A stretch of 8,492 nucleotides of DNA from contig JAJYEJ010000038.1 in the NCBI GenBank assembly GCA_021785805.1, forward strand, positions 1 through 8,492. The letters are read 5' to 3'. The notes beneath the pieces are model-generated. The model was not told the DNA's origin, ran no database searches, and was given only the letters and a program-made list of their open reading frames with translations. Source of the stretch: Microcaldota archaeon. Its GTDB lineage: Archaea; Micrarchaeota; Micrarchaeia; Micrarchaeales; Micrarchaeaceae. Below, piece by piece: positions 1 through 5,739 of this stretch. A program made the position numbers and the translations under genes. Within the stretch, counting starts at the first letter, position 1. Every line of letters begins with the position of its first letter.

Positions 1-4
1 TTTT

Positions 5-18
5 CGAAACTTTAAATA
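5..18 (+). promoter_or_regulatory. radA promoter (BRE + TATA box)
   Basis: A purine-rich BRE-like CGAAAC (5-10) is followed directly by TTTAAATA (11-18), a good archaeal TATA box. With the usual 26-27 base spacing, transcription would start near 41 and leave a leader of about 16 bases before the ATG at 57. A weaker AT-rich TAATATA at 31-37 would instead place the start close to position 60. Confidence 0.6.
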
Positions 19-56
19 CCTTCCCCTTCATAATATAGTTGCTTTTACTCCGTGTT

Positions 57-1010
57 ATGATGGCAAAGGAAAAGGGTATACGCGAGCTAGAGGACCTCCC
101 AGGCATAGGTGAAACCACCGCAGAGAAACTGCGCGCAGCCGGCATAGACAACCTGGAGAAGGTAGCGACAGCCTCTCCGCATGAGCTATCCGAGATAAGC
201 GGCATAAGCGTGGAGAACGCCAAGAAGGCGGTACAGGCGGCACAGGAATCGACGACAGTCAACTACGAGACCGGAGAGGCGATACTGGAGCGCAGGAAGG
301 AGATAGGGAGGATAACGACGGGGTCAAAGGACCTCGACGAGCTGATAGGCGGAGGGGTCGAGACGAATGCCATAACCGAGGCATATGGCAAGTTCTCATC
401 CGGGAAATCCCAGATAGCTTTCCAGCTTGCCGTGAATGTCCAAATCCCAAAGGAGAAGGGAGGGATGAGCGGAGCGACCCTGTTCATAGACACAGAAGGG
501 ACATTCAGGCCGGAGAGGATAGCCGAGATAGCGAAAGCGGCAGGCTTAGACGCCAAGGCGACTCTCGAGAACATATACGTGGTCAGGGCCGTGACCACGG
601 ACCAGCAGATACTCACCGCTGAAAGGGCGGACAAGCTGATCCAGGAGCATAACATAAAGCTCATAATAGTGGATTCGCTCACATCGCTTTTCCGTTCGGA
701 ATTTCTCGGGAGGGGAGCTTTGGGGGAGAGGCAGCAGAAGCTGAACTCCCACATACACAGGCTGCAGACCCTTGCCGATAAGTACAACATAGCGATATAC
801 GTGACGAACCAGGTCATGGACAACCCAGGTATAATGTTCGGCGATCCGACGACTCCGATAGGGGGCAACGTTCTCGCTCATGCGGCTACCACCAGGCTCT
901 ACCTCAGGAAGAGCAAGGAGGAGAAGCGAATAGTCAGGCTTGTCGACTCGCCAGCGATGCCTGAAGGAGAGTGCATAATAAAGGTAACCCCTGACGGGAT
1001 AAAGGACTAA
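57..1010 (+). CDS. radA: DNA repair and recombination protein RadA (archaeal RecA/Rad51-family recombinase)
   Basis: RadA forms ATP-dependent filaments on single-stranded DNA and carries out homologous pairing and strand exchange in recombinational repair. From the ATG at 57 the protein has 317 residues, normal for the family. An N-terminal helix-hairpin-helix domain (about 8-60, with LPGIGETTAEKL) is followed by the RecA core. The Walker A box GKFSSGKS lies at 111-118, the Walker B strand ends at D206 (LIIVDS), and the DNA-binding L2 loop region (NPGIMFGDPTTPIGGN) is near 256-271. A TTG at 39 extends the frame by six residues but lies where transcription should begin. The second ATG (60) is an equally possible start, giving MAKEK. 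There is no Shine-Dalgarno sequence, which fits a short-leader mRNA. It appears to be a single-gene transcript. Family assignment is certain; only the exact start is open. Confidence 0.97.
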   Translation: MMAKEKGIRELEDLPGIGETTAEKLRAAGIDNLEKVATASPHELSEISGISVENAKKAVQAAQESTTVNYETGEAILERRKEIGRITTGSKDLDELIGGGVETNAITEAYGKFSSGKSQIAFQLAVNVQIPKEKGGMSGATLFIDTEGTFRPERIAEIAKAAGLDAKATLENIYVVRAVTTDQQILTAERADKLIQEHNIKLIIVDSLTSLFRSEFLGRGALGERQQKLNSHIHRLQTLADKYNIAIYVTNQVMDNPGIMFGDPTTPIGGNVLAHAATTRLYLRKSKEEKRIVRLVDSPAMPEGECIIKVTPDGIKD

Positions 1011-1073
1011 GCGCATTCAACTGTACCTGCATAAGACCAGCCTCTACTTTCTCAGCCTTCGAATGCGGGCACG

Positions 1074-1100
1074 ATGTGCACCATGTGCACCATGTGCACG
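1074..1100. repeat. Three tandem copies of a 9-bp unit ATGTGCACC
   Basis: The unit ATGTGCACC occurs three times head to tail (the last copy ends in G), so the palindrome GTGCAC appears three times at a 9-base period. It lies in the spacer after radA, flanked by CTTCG (1057-1061) and CGAAG (1101-1105), which could close it into a stem. It may be a small regulatory array or a simple replication-slippage repeat. Confidence 0.8.
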
Positions 1101-1243
1101 CGAAGCCGGATTTCAGCCAGCCGATCCAAATGTAAATAAGGCTAAGACGGAGGATATAGTCCTATACAATTTGTCGACGAACAGACTTTTTTACGGAATA
1201 GCCGACAGGGGTCCAAACAACCGCACGCAAAGGATGCGAAAAG

Positions 1244-1253
1244 GCTAAATATC
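1244..1253 (+). promoter_or_regulatory. Promoter of the zinc/HTH gene (TATA box)
   Basis: GCTAAATATC at 1244-1253 follows a purine-rich stretch (GCGAAAAG) and matches the TATA boxes upstream of genes A and B. Its spacing predicts a transcript start near 1274, eight bases before the ATG at 1282. Confidence 0.55.
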
Positions 1254-1281
1254 ATATGACAGGAGTATTAAATTCGATTCT

Positions 1282-1773
1282 ATGTTAAAAAACAAGCCAC
1301 AGATGTTCTGCAGTTCGCACCACATGCTCATCACCTTACGCACGGCAGATGAGTCAGGCAACCAAATCGGACTTTGCAACCTATGCCGAAGGGAGAGAGC
1401 GAAGCCTGAAAAGACCACCACAAAGAAGTCAAGAAGCGGTCCGCAAGTCGTAATACAAGAGAATATGCGTGAGTTATACAGCAAACTCGACGAGTTAATC
1501 GTAAAAGACCCATCAACGAGCAACAACAAGATAGCTGAACAGTTGGGCGTTGACAGCAGGACGGTGGCAAGGCGCAGGAGAGCCATCGGCATGGGGTCCA
1601 GCAAAGCGGGCCGCCTACCGGAGGAGATCGCCAGGCGCATTCTAGAAATACAAAACGAGACTCCCTCTGCACCAGTAGCCGAGATCGCGAGAAAGGCAGG
1701 CTGCAGCAGGGGCAGCGTTTCCAGCGTCCTGGAGAACCCAGAGCACTATATCAGGGCTTCCGAAGATAACTAA
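1282..1773 (+). CDS. Putative DNA-binding regulator with a Cys/His zinc site and two helix-turn-helix motifs
   Basis: I do not recognise this 163-residue protein as a named family. An N-terminal CxxH...CxxC pattern (C10, H13, C32, C35) looks like a small zinc ribbon. A basic linker (36-53) follows, then two helix-turn-helix-like segments: about 78-104 (NNKIAEQLGVDSRTVARRRR) and about 128-152 (VAEIARKAGCSRGSVSSVLE). The first resembles HTH domains of transcription factors and recombinases in general. There is no signal peptide or membrane segment, so it should act in the cytoplasm, probably as a transcription regulator; that role is inferred from the motifs. It has its own TATA box about 35 bases upstream and no Shine-Dalgarno sequence, so it is probably translated from a very short leader. 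Both neighbours face the same way but have separate promoters. Its own spacer and the one before dph5 hold repeats that could be its operators, which is untested. Confidence 0.75.
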   Translation: MLKNKPQMFCSSHHMLITLRTADESGNQIGLCNLCRRERAKPEKTTTKKSRSGPQVVIQENMRELYSKLDELIVKDPSTSNNKIAEQLGVDSRTVARRRRAIGMGSSKAGRLPEEIARRILEIQNETPSAPVAEIARKAGCSRGSVSSVLENPEHYIRASEDN

Positions 1774-1824
1774 TCCACCAGGCGGCGCCTTGGCGACGCG
1801 AACAGGAAACCCCGTGCTTCTTCA

Positions 1825-1849
1825 TATGCGGATGGAAGCGAACCGCATA
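1825..1849. repeat. Inverted repeat TATGCGG / CCGCATA upstream of dph5
   Basis: TATGCGG (1825-1831) and CCGCATA (1843-1849) form a perfect 7-bp inverted repeat around an 11-base loop. It lies 51 bases after the zinc/HTH gene and ends five bases before the first TATA box of the dph5 promoter region. It could be an operator dyad or an RNA hairpin ending the upstream transcript. No U-run follows, which favours an operator. Confidence 0.6.
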
Positions 1850-1853
1850 AAAG

Positions 1854-1882
1854 CATATAAGCACAAATGGCAATATAAATAA
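1854..1882 (+). promoter_or_regulatory. dph5 promoter region with two TATA boxes
   Basis: CATATAAG (1854-1861) and ATATAAATAA (1873-1882) are both good TATA candidates. The first predicts transcription from about 1884, exactly at the ATG of a short leader ORF. The second predicts a start near 1903 and a leader of about 72 bases before dph5. Confidence 0.5.
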
Positions 1883-1883
1883 C

Positions 1884-1955
1884 ATGGATTCCACAGGGGC
1901 GTATGCTGATCCTAAACTTCAATCAAGAATAGGCCTTCAGTCGATTCCCCAGTAG
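1884..1955 (+). CDS. Possible 23-codon leader ORF ahead of dph5
   Basis: ATG at 1884 opens a 23-codon frame ending in TAG at 1953-1955, 19 bases before the dph5 ATG. The peptide starts MDSTGAYADPK and ends GLQSIPQ; I do not recognise it. The case for translation is its position, because the ATG sits where the first TATA box would start a leaderless mRNA, and the dph5 ribosome binding site begins 10 bases after its stop. A frame this short can easily arise by chance, so this is tentative. Confidence 0.25.
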   Translation: MDSTGAYADPKLQSRIGLQSIPQ

Positions 1956-1965
1956 AAGATATCAG

Positions 1966-1971
1966 GGTGAT
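1966..1971 (+). promoter_or_regulatory. dph5 ribosome binding site
   Basis: GGTGAT, extended to GGTGATC, complements the archaeal 16S rRNA 3' end (GGATCACCTCC) and lies three bases before the ATG at 1975. This fixes the dph5 start. Confidence 0.75.
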
Positions 1972-1974
1972 CGG

Positions 1975-2730
1975 ATGTTATATCTCGCCGGAATAGGGCT
2001 TAACAAAAACGATATTCCTAACGGTACGATAGAACTCTGCAGGCACTGCGAAGTCTTTATAGACCTGTATACCACCTACATCGACGAAGAGAGGCTCCGC
2101 TATCTGGAGTCCATCATGGGCAAGAGACCAGTGGGACTCACAAGGGCGGCGATGGAGGAGGAAGCCGGCGTCATCATCGAGTCCGCGCGCAAGAAGAATG
2201 TGGTGATACTGGTAGGCGGAGATCCGCTCGTGGCAACCACCCATAAAATACTGCTCATAGAAGCGAAGAAACGCGGCGTCGAGGTCAGGATAAGGCATGC
2301 CGCCTCGATCCTGCCAGTCATCATGGGTGAGAGCGGGCTCGATTTCTACAGGTTCGGGCAGGTGTGCACCATACCGAGGTGGCAGAAACATTATACTCCG
2401 GTGTCATTCTACGAGACCATATACAGGAACCACAGCAACAGGCTGCACAGCGTGGTGCTTCTCGACTATGACGCCACGAAGAACTCCTCGCTGGAGCTGC
2501 ACGAGGCCATAAAGATACTCGAAGAGGCGGAGAAGGTATACAAGCGCGGCATAATCGACGACAATACGATGATATTCGTGATGCACAAGATGTCCCTTCC
2601 GGAGGAGCAGAAGGTCCTCATGTCCGTGAAGACGGCAAAGAGGCTGCGCTACGCCAATGGCCCGACCGCGATCCTGATCCCAGCGCAGCTGACGGACATA
2701 GAAAAGGAGGTCCTCGGTACCATGTACTGA
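1975..2730 (+). CDS. dph5: Diphthine synthase (diphthamide biosynthesis methyltransferase Dph5)
   Basis: Dph5 uses S-adenosylmethionine to methylate the modified histidine of translation elongation factor 2, a step in diphthamide formation. The 251-residue length and order of motifs fit the archaeal family, which belongs to the tetrapyrrole methylase (class III) fold. The N terminus MLYLAGIGLN is the usual first strand and glycine turn. GGDPLVATTH (81-90) is the highly conserved SAM-binding signature, and HAASIL (108-113) is the second conserved motif, followed by FYRFGQ and TIPRW. The C-terminal half ends with a typical PTAILIP strand. The start is set by the adjacent ribosome binding site. 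It is cytoplasmic. endA follows 39 bases later behind its own TATA box, so the two may be transcribed separately although both concern translation. Confidence 0.96.
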   Translation: MLYLAGIGLNKNDIPNGTIELCRHCEVFIDLYTTYIDEERLRYLESIMGKRPVGLTRAAMEEEAGVIIESARKKNVVILVGGDPLVATTHKILLIEAKKRGVEVRIRHAASILPVIMGESGLDFYRFGQVCTIPRWQKHYTPVSFYETIYRNHSNRLHSVVLLDYDATKNSSLELHEAIKILEEAEKVYKRGIIDDNTMIFVMHKMSLPEEQKVLMSVKTAKRLRYANGPTAILIPAQLTDIEKEVLGTMY

Positions 2731-2739
2731 ACCGATGCG

Positions 2740-2747
2740 TTTATATC
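2740..2747 (+). promoter_or_regulatory. endA promoter (TATA box)
   Basis: TTTATATC in the dph5-endA gap is centred about 26.5 bases before the GTG at 2770. That is the normal TATA-to-start distance, so the endA mRNA should begin at or next to its start codon. Confidence 0.6.
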
Positions 2748-2769
2748 CCTCCAAGGGAATAAGGTAAGA

Positions 2770-3933
2770 GTGGTCTTTTTGCTTCAGCTCGAATTGGTAG
2801 ATGGAAAATACGCCATCCCCAAGGATCAGTCCACGAAGGACCTATTGCTCAAGGGCAGCATAGGCACGCTTGTCGGCAATATCCTCCATTTGCGCCCCGA
2901 GGAGCTGCTTTACGTGATGGATGTAAGGAAGGCGATGTGCAGCGAAAACGGCAAAGAGCTGAGGTTCAACGAGGTGGCAAAGAGGTTCGGCTTCGAAGGG
3001 AAGCTGATGGCCCGCTACTTCACGTACAGGGACTGGAGGGACCGCGGACTGGTGATAAAATACCCTGATGAGCTGAAGCTCGAAAGCGCGAGCAGCCCCA
3101 CTAAGAGGTATCCCGCATCCACGCTGAAGCTGAAGAACTCGGACCTGGAAGGGATGTTCTTTCCCGAAGACCTGATAACGATAATCGATGACCAGGAGAA
3201 AGGCATGCAGCTGTACGAGGGGCACTGGTTCGGGCAGTATGGAACGTACAAGATCGGAGGGCATGGTGTCCTGAACAAGCTGGACATCTATGAGACTCTG
3301 TTCCTGATGGACAGCGGGGTCATGCATGTCGAGAACGCCACGAGGAAAGAGATACTGGAAGAAGCGACGAAAAGAAGGAGCGACTTCCCGAAGCTGTACA
3401 TGGTCTATTCGGACTGGAGGAGCAAAGGGTATGTCGTAAAGACGGGGTTTAAGTTCGGGACACACTTCAGGATATACTTCCCGGGAGCTAAGCCCGTGAA
3501 GGAAGGTAGCACGTGGGTCCACTCCAAACACGTCATACACGTATTCCCCAGGGACACAAAACTGCTCATCTCGGAATGGGCGAGGGCGATAAGGGTAGCG
3601 CACTCGGTAAGGAAGACATTCATACTGGCGATACCGGGGAAGAGCAGGAAGAAGAACCTCCCGGTAGACTTCATCCTCTATCACAGGAAGAACGGCGACA
3701 TCGAGATCCCCGGGGAGGACGCCCCGCGGTTCGCGATGCTCTCCCTGAGCGAAGACGAATATATGGGAGGGGCGGAGCTCTCAGCCATAATCGGAGAGGC
3801 CAAGTCCCGCAAGCTGGAGCTCGTGGTGGCCATAGCTGACAGGGAGACCGCAGTCACGTATTACAAAGTAAGGCGCATAGAACTCCCGAGGAGCGACTAC
3901 GAGTACTATGAGATTGACTGGTTGCAACCATGA
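2770..3933 (+). CDS. endA: tRNA-splicing endonuclease, three-unit (epsilon-2, ARMAN-2) type
   Basis: EndA cuts introns out of precursor tRNA at bulge-helix-bulge sites. At 387 residues it is far longer than the usual homotetramer (about 180) or two-unit (about 300) archaeal enzymes. It matches the three-unit epsilon-2 form known from ARMAN-2, which works as a homodimer. The repeated units show directly: YRDWRDRGLVIK (86-97) and YSDWRSKGYVVK (213-224). The catalytic unit is the central one, with GFKFGTHFRIYFPG containing Y236, HSKHVIHVF containing H251, and SVRKTFILAIP containing K282: the expected Tyr-His-Lys triad. The segment around 150-165 (GHWFGQYGTYKIGG, with K161) corresponds to the ARMAN-2-specific loop linked to broad substrate range. 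The third, beta-like unit runs from about 295 to the end (VTYYKVRRIEL). The GTG start sits exactly where the TATA box predicts leaderless transcription; a TTG at 2779 is the alternative. The methyltransferase follows 10 bases downstream, probably in the same operon. Confidence 0.95.
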   Translation: MVFLLQLELVDGKYAIPKDQSTKDLLLKGSIGTLVGNILHLRPEELLYVMDVRKAMCSENGKELRFNEVAKRFGFEGKLMARYFTYRDWRDRGLVIKYPDELKLESASSPTKRYPASTLKLKNSDLEGMFFPEDLITIIDDQEKGMQLYEGHWFGQYGTYKIGGHGVLNKLDIYETLFLMDSGVMHVENATRKEILEEATKRRSDFPKLYMVYSDWRSKGYVVKTGFKFGTHFRIYFPGAKPVKEGSTWVHSKHVIHVFPRDTKLLISEWARAIRVAHSVRKTFILAIPGKSRKKNLPVDFILYHRKNGDIEIPGEDAPRFAMLSLSEDEYMGGAELSAIIGEAKSRKLELVVAIADRETAVTYYKVRRIELPRSDYEYYEIDWLQP

Positions 3934-3945
3934 TGGTGATATCAT
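3930..3945 (+). promoter_or_regulatory. Ribosome binding site of the methyltransferase gene, in a possible hairpin loop
   Basis: GGTGAT (3935-3940) lies three bases before the ATG at 3944. It is framed by ATGAT (3930-3934) and ATCAT (3941-3945), which can pair and present the site in the loop. The endA stop codon TGA (3931-3933) lies in the left arm and the start codon overlaps the right arm, so termination and re-initiation may be coupled. Confidence 0.6.
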
Positions 3946-4573
3946 GAGGCGAACAAGAGAATGGGATAAATTCTGGGTCGACAGGACGTCCGGCTTCCAG
4001 GAGCCGAAGAGCAAAGTGGAAGAACTGGTTCCCCTGCTAAGGCGGAGGAAGGCGGTAACCGTATTGGATCTGGGATGTGGCAGGGGCAGGCACGTCATAT
4101 ACCTGGCCAAAAAAGGGTTTGTGCCGATAGGGCAGGATATATCCGGCGAGGGGCTCGAGATGGCCAGTGATGCGCTCGAAAAAGAGGGGATCAGGAACTA
4201 TGTCCTTCTAAACCACGACGTGACCAGGCTGCCGTTCTGCGACAACAGCATAGATGCCGCGATAAGCACAAGTGCGCTGCACCACAACAGGATCAGGGAC
4301 ATAAACAAGGCTGTGGATGAGCTGCATAGGGTGTTAAGGAGGTCAGGCATACTGTTCGTAGACCTGACGGCCAGACAGGAGCATGTAGCCGGCGGAAGGC
4401 AGATCGAGAAGGGCACATACGTCACCAAAAGCGGCCCGGAGAAGGGCATAATACACCATATGTTCACCGAACCTGAGATAAGGTCAACGTTCTCGAAATT
4501 CAGGATTCTGAGGCTTACGCCTCCGACAGAAAAGGAGCCGAGCTGGAACCTGTTGGCGGAGAAGCGCGAATGA
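3944..4573 (+). CDS. Class I SAM-dependent methyltransferase (methyltransferase type 11-like)
   Basis: This 209-residue cytoplasmic protein has a Rossmann-fold methyltransferase core. Motif I is TVLDLGCGRGRHV (39-51), which binds S-adenosylmethionine. The acidic end of strand 2 is D65 (PIGQDIS), and HDVTRLPF (91-98) precedes strand 4. Motif IV/post-IV is SIDAAISTSALHH (102-114), and the HRVLRRSGILFVDLT strand (128-142) completes the fold. The substrate cannot be read from the sequence. The ALHHN motif and overall layout resemble small-molecule and tRNA-wobble (Trm9-like) methyltransferases, and the position directly behind endA favours an RNA or translation role, as inference. The start at 3944 is chosen because of the ribosome binding site; an upstream ATG at 3908 would overlap endA by 26 bases. 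Confidence 0.88.
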   Translation: MRRTREWDKFWVDRTSGFQEPKSKVEELVPLLRRRKAVTVLDLGCGRGRHVIYLAKKGFVPIGQDISGEGLEMASDALEKEGIRNYVLLNHDVTRLPFCDNSIDAAISTSALHHNRIRDINKAVDELHRVLRRSGILFVDLTARQEHVAGGRQIEKGTYVTKSGPEKGIIHHMFTEPEIRSTFSKFRILRLTPPTEKEPSWNLLAEKRE

Positions 4574-4581
4574 CATAGCTG

Positions 4582-4636
4582 GCCGGACAGGGCCGCCTTC
4601 CGGCTGAAGGGCAGCTGGGCTTCATGTCCGTCCGGC
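4582..4636. repeat. Inverted repeat with nested hairpin after the methyltransferase gene
   Basis: GCCGGAC (4582-4588) pairs with GTCCGGC (4630-4636). Inside lies CCTTC-CGGCT-GAAGG (4596-4610). The structure starts 9 bases after the methyltransferase stop. It may stabilise or end the mRNA, or be a small structured RNA. No U-run follows, so a bacterial-style terminator is unlikely. Confidence 0.5.
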
Positions 4637-4823
4637 ATCATCTATACCTGACACCCTCCAGCGAAGTGGGGTTCCTCTTTCACTTTGCCTCTGTATTCGT
4701 CCGTCCTCATCTGTTGCCATCGGAGCGGTTTCGGCATGGAGAGCTACATCACTACCTGGCACAGTCCCATCAAATCCCATCGACCATTTGCCTATAAAAG
4801 AGCTTCCAAAACCCATCGGCAGC

Positions 4824-4861
4824 TCTAAATATCTGGCATGACGTATATTATAGCAGGTGAT
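4824..4861 (+). promoter_or_regulatory. Gene A promoter and ribosome binding site
   Basis: The TATA box TCTAAATA (4824-4831) continues into TATCTGG, so that TAAATATCTGG (4826-4836) is identical to the element before gene B. The predicted start near 4854 leaves an 11-base leader, most of which is the ribosome binding site GGTGAT (4856-4861), three bases before the ATG at 4865. Confidence 0.6.
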
Positions 4862-4864
4862 GGG

Positions 4865-5425
4865 ATGGATGGAAATTCGAGCACGGTACCTAACAGGGAA
4901 CTGATCAGGGAGACGTCGCAGCCTAGCATGAAAAGATGGGGAGACGGCACGATAACCGCCGCGAAGGCGGAGACCAAGGCACAAAGGGATTCGCTAATGG
5001 GTGCATTCAAGAAGAGCGCGGTAAACGTATCCAATAACGGCCTACGCGGCATGCTCATAGATCATATGGAGAAGGAGCTGGGCGACGATAACCTCTTCCT
5101 ATCCGGGATAGAGGAAGCGGTGTCTGCACTCCAGGAAGCAAGGAAGAGCTACATGGTCTCGGACATGAAGCAGCTAAAAGAGGAGAAGGACAAGCTCACC
5201 GCTACGGTCAACAGATATGTCTCCCAATACAACGATTTGCTCAGGACACAGAGGGCATTTCTAGAATCAGTAGACGACGAGAATGTTCTTTCGAATGTCC
5301 TGAAAGTCGTAAAGATAGGGACGAAAAACCTTCACACCCTGCTACTCGAAATAGCCAAGGCGATAAGGAATGATGCGTGGCAGAGGGAATTCGACGCTAC
5401 TTCGGACTTCGCGCCGCAAGGCTGA
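4865..5425 (+). CDS. Hypothetical coiled-coil protein (gene A)
   Basis: I do not recognise this 186-residue protein. It has no signal peptide or membrane segment. Residues 1-40 are polar and probably flexible (MDGNSSTVPN at the start). Residues about 82-135 are strongly helical and charged (EAVSALQEARK, then QLKEEKDKLTATVNRYVSQYN), with the heptad-like spacing of a coiled coil. The C-terminal part (about 140-170) is a hydrophobic-rich helix region. The start at 4865 is chosen because GGTGAT lies three bases upstream; an in-frame ATG at 4838 would lie upstream of the predicted transcript start. It has its own promoter, sharing an 11-bp core with that of gene B, so A and B may be controlled together. 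A short stretch (SLMGAFKKSA, 43-52) loosely resembles SAYASVKKAG in gene B. No function can be assigned. Confidence 0.75.
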   Translation: MDGNSSTVPNRELIRETSQPSMKRWGDGTITAAKAETKAQRDSLMGAFKKSAVNVSNNGLRGMLIDHMEKELGDDNLFLSGIEEAVSALQEARKSYMVSDMKQLKEEKDKLTATVNRYVSQYNDLLRTQRAFLESVDDENVLSNVLKVVKIGTKNLHTLLLEIAKAIRNDAWQREFDATSDFAPQG

Positions 5426-5739
5426 TACTGAGAGTCCAGCCGCCGCATGGGGTCCAATCACTTTTGTCCAATAATCCCACTGATTCCTAGGGTTTTTAGC
5501 CTACAGGCCGCATTTTATTCTTGGCGACAAAAGGTAGGCCGTGGGACTATAGGGTAGTATCTCCTAAGAATCCAGGGACATAGAGAAAGGATTATCACAA
5601 AATCGTTGTACTTGATAAGTTCGCGTCCATGCGACTAAAGGAAATCATCGACACCGATCTGCTTTTGCTTATTTATTGGGCAAAGTCCCCAATCAGCACT
5701 ATTTAAATATCTGGAAAGAGTAAGTTGATTCTGATTCTG
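5426..5739. other. 314-base intergenic region between genes A and B, with possible RNA structure
   Basis: The left part can fold: CCCAC (5476-5480) with GTGGG (5541-5545), enclosing GCCTAC (5499-5504) with GTAGGC (5534-5539). A TTTTT tract (5493-5497) may help end transcription of gene A. The right end holds the gene B promoter. A 36-codon frame (5447-5557) lacks a ribosome binding site and its peptide is unrecognised. The stretch from about 5560 to 5695 shows nothing I can name. No tRNA features are visible. Confidence 0.5.
5702..5714 (+). promoter_or_regulatory. Gene B promoter (TATA box with TAAATATCTGG core)
   Basis: TTTAAATA (5702-5709) is a strong TATA box and runs into ATCTGG. The 11-mer TAAATATCTGG (5704-5714) is the same as before gene A. 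The predicted start near 5732 leaves about 8 bases before the ATG at 5740. Confidence 0.65.

Larger units (their letters stand above)
1011..1281. other. Intergenic region between radA and the zinc/HTH gene
   Basis: This 271-base gap holds a short tandem repeat (1074-1100), a T-run at 1186-1191 and, at its end, the promoter of the next gene. A 61-codon frame (1063-1248) crosses it, but its Cys-rich start is only the translated tandem repeat and it has no ribosome binding site. I see no tRNA or other recognisable RNA gene. Confidence 0.6.
4574..4864. other. Intergenic region before gene A
   Basis: These 291 bases hold the inverted repeat near the left end, a CTATAAAA (4792-4799) that could be an extra TATA box, and the promoter and ribosome binding site of gene A at the right end. 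A 57-codon plus-strand frame (4624-4797) has no ribosome binding site and no recognisable product. The middle part (about 4640-4790) shows nothing I can name. Confidence 0.5.

Noticed and set aside
1063..1248. 61-codon plus-strand frame starting with a CAPCAPCA-type peptide
   Set aside because: The Cys repeats are just the 9-bp tandem repeat in translation. There is no ribosome binding site and the frame runs into the next promoter.
2842..3684. 280-codon open frame on the minus strand opposite endA
   Set aside because: It lies entirely inside endA, whose catalytic residues and repeats are unmistakable. The antisense product shows no known motif.
4624..4797. 57-codon plus-strand frame in the spacer before gene A
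   Set aside because: It has no ribosome binding site, starts inside an inverted repeat, and its His/Leu/Pro-rich peptide is unrecognised.
4622..4984. 120-codon minus-strand frame over the spacer and the start of gene A
   Set aside because: It overlaps the gene A promoter and coding start, its product is Arg-rich without motifs, and it has no start signal.
5447..5557. 36-codon plus-strand frame in the A-B spacer
   Set aside because: It has no ribosome binding site, is very short, and overlaps a predicted RNA fold.
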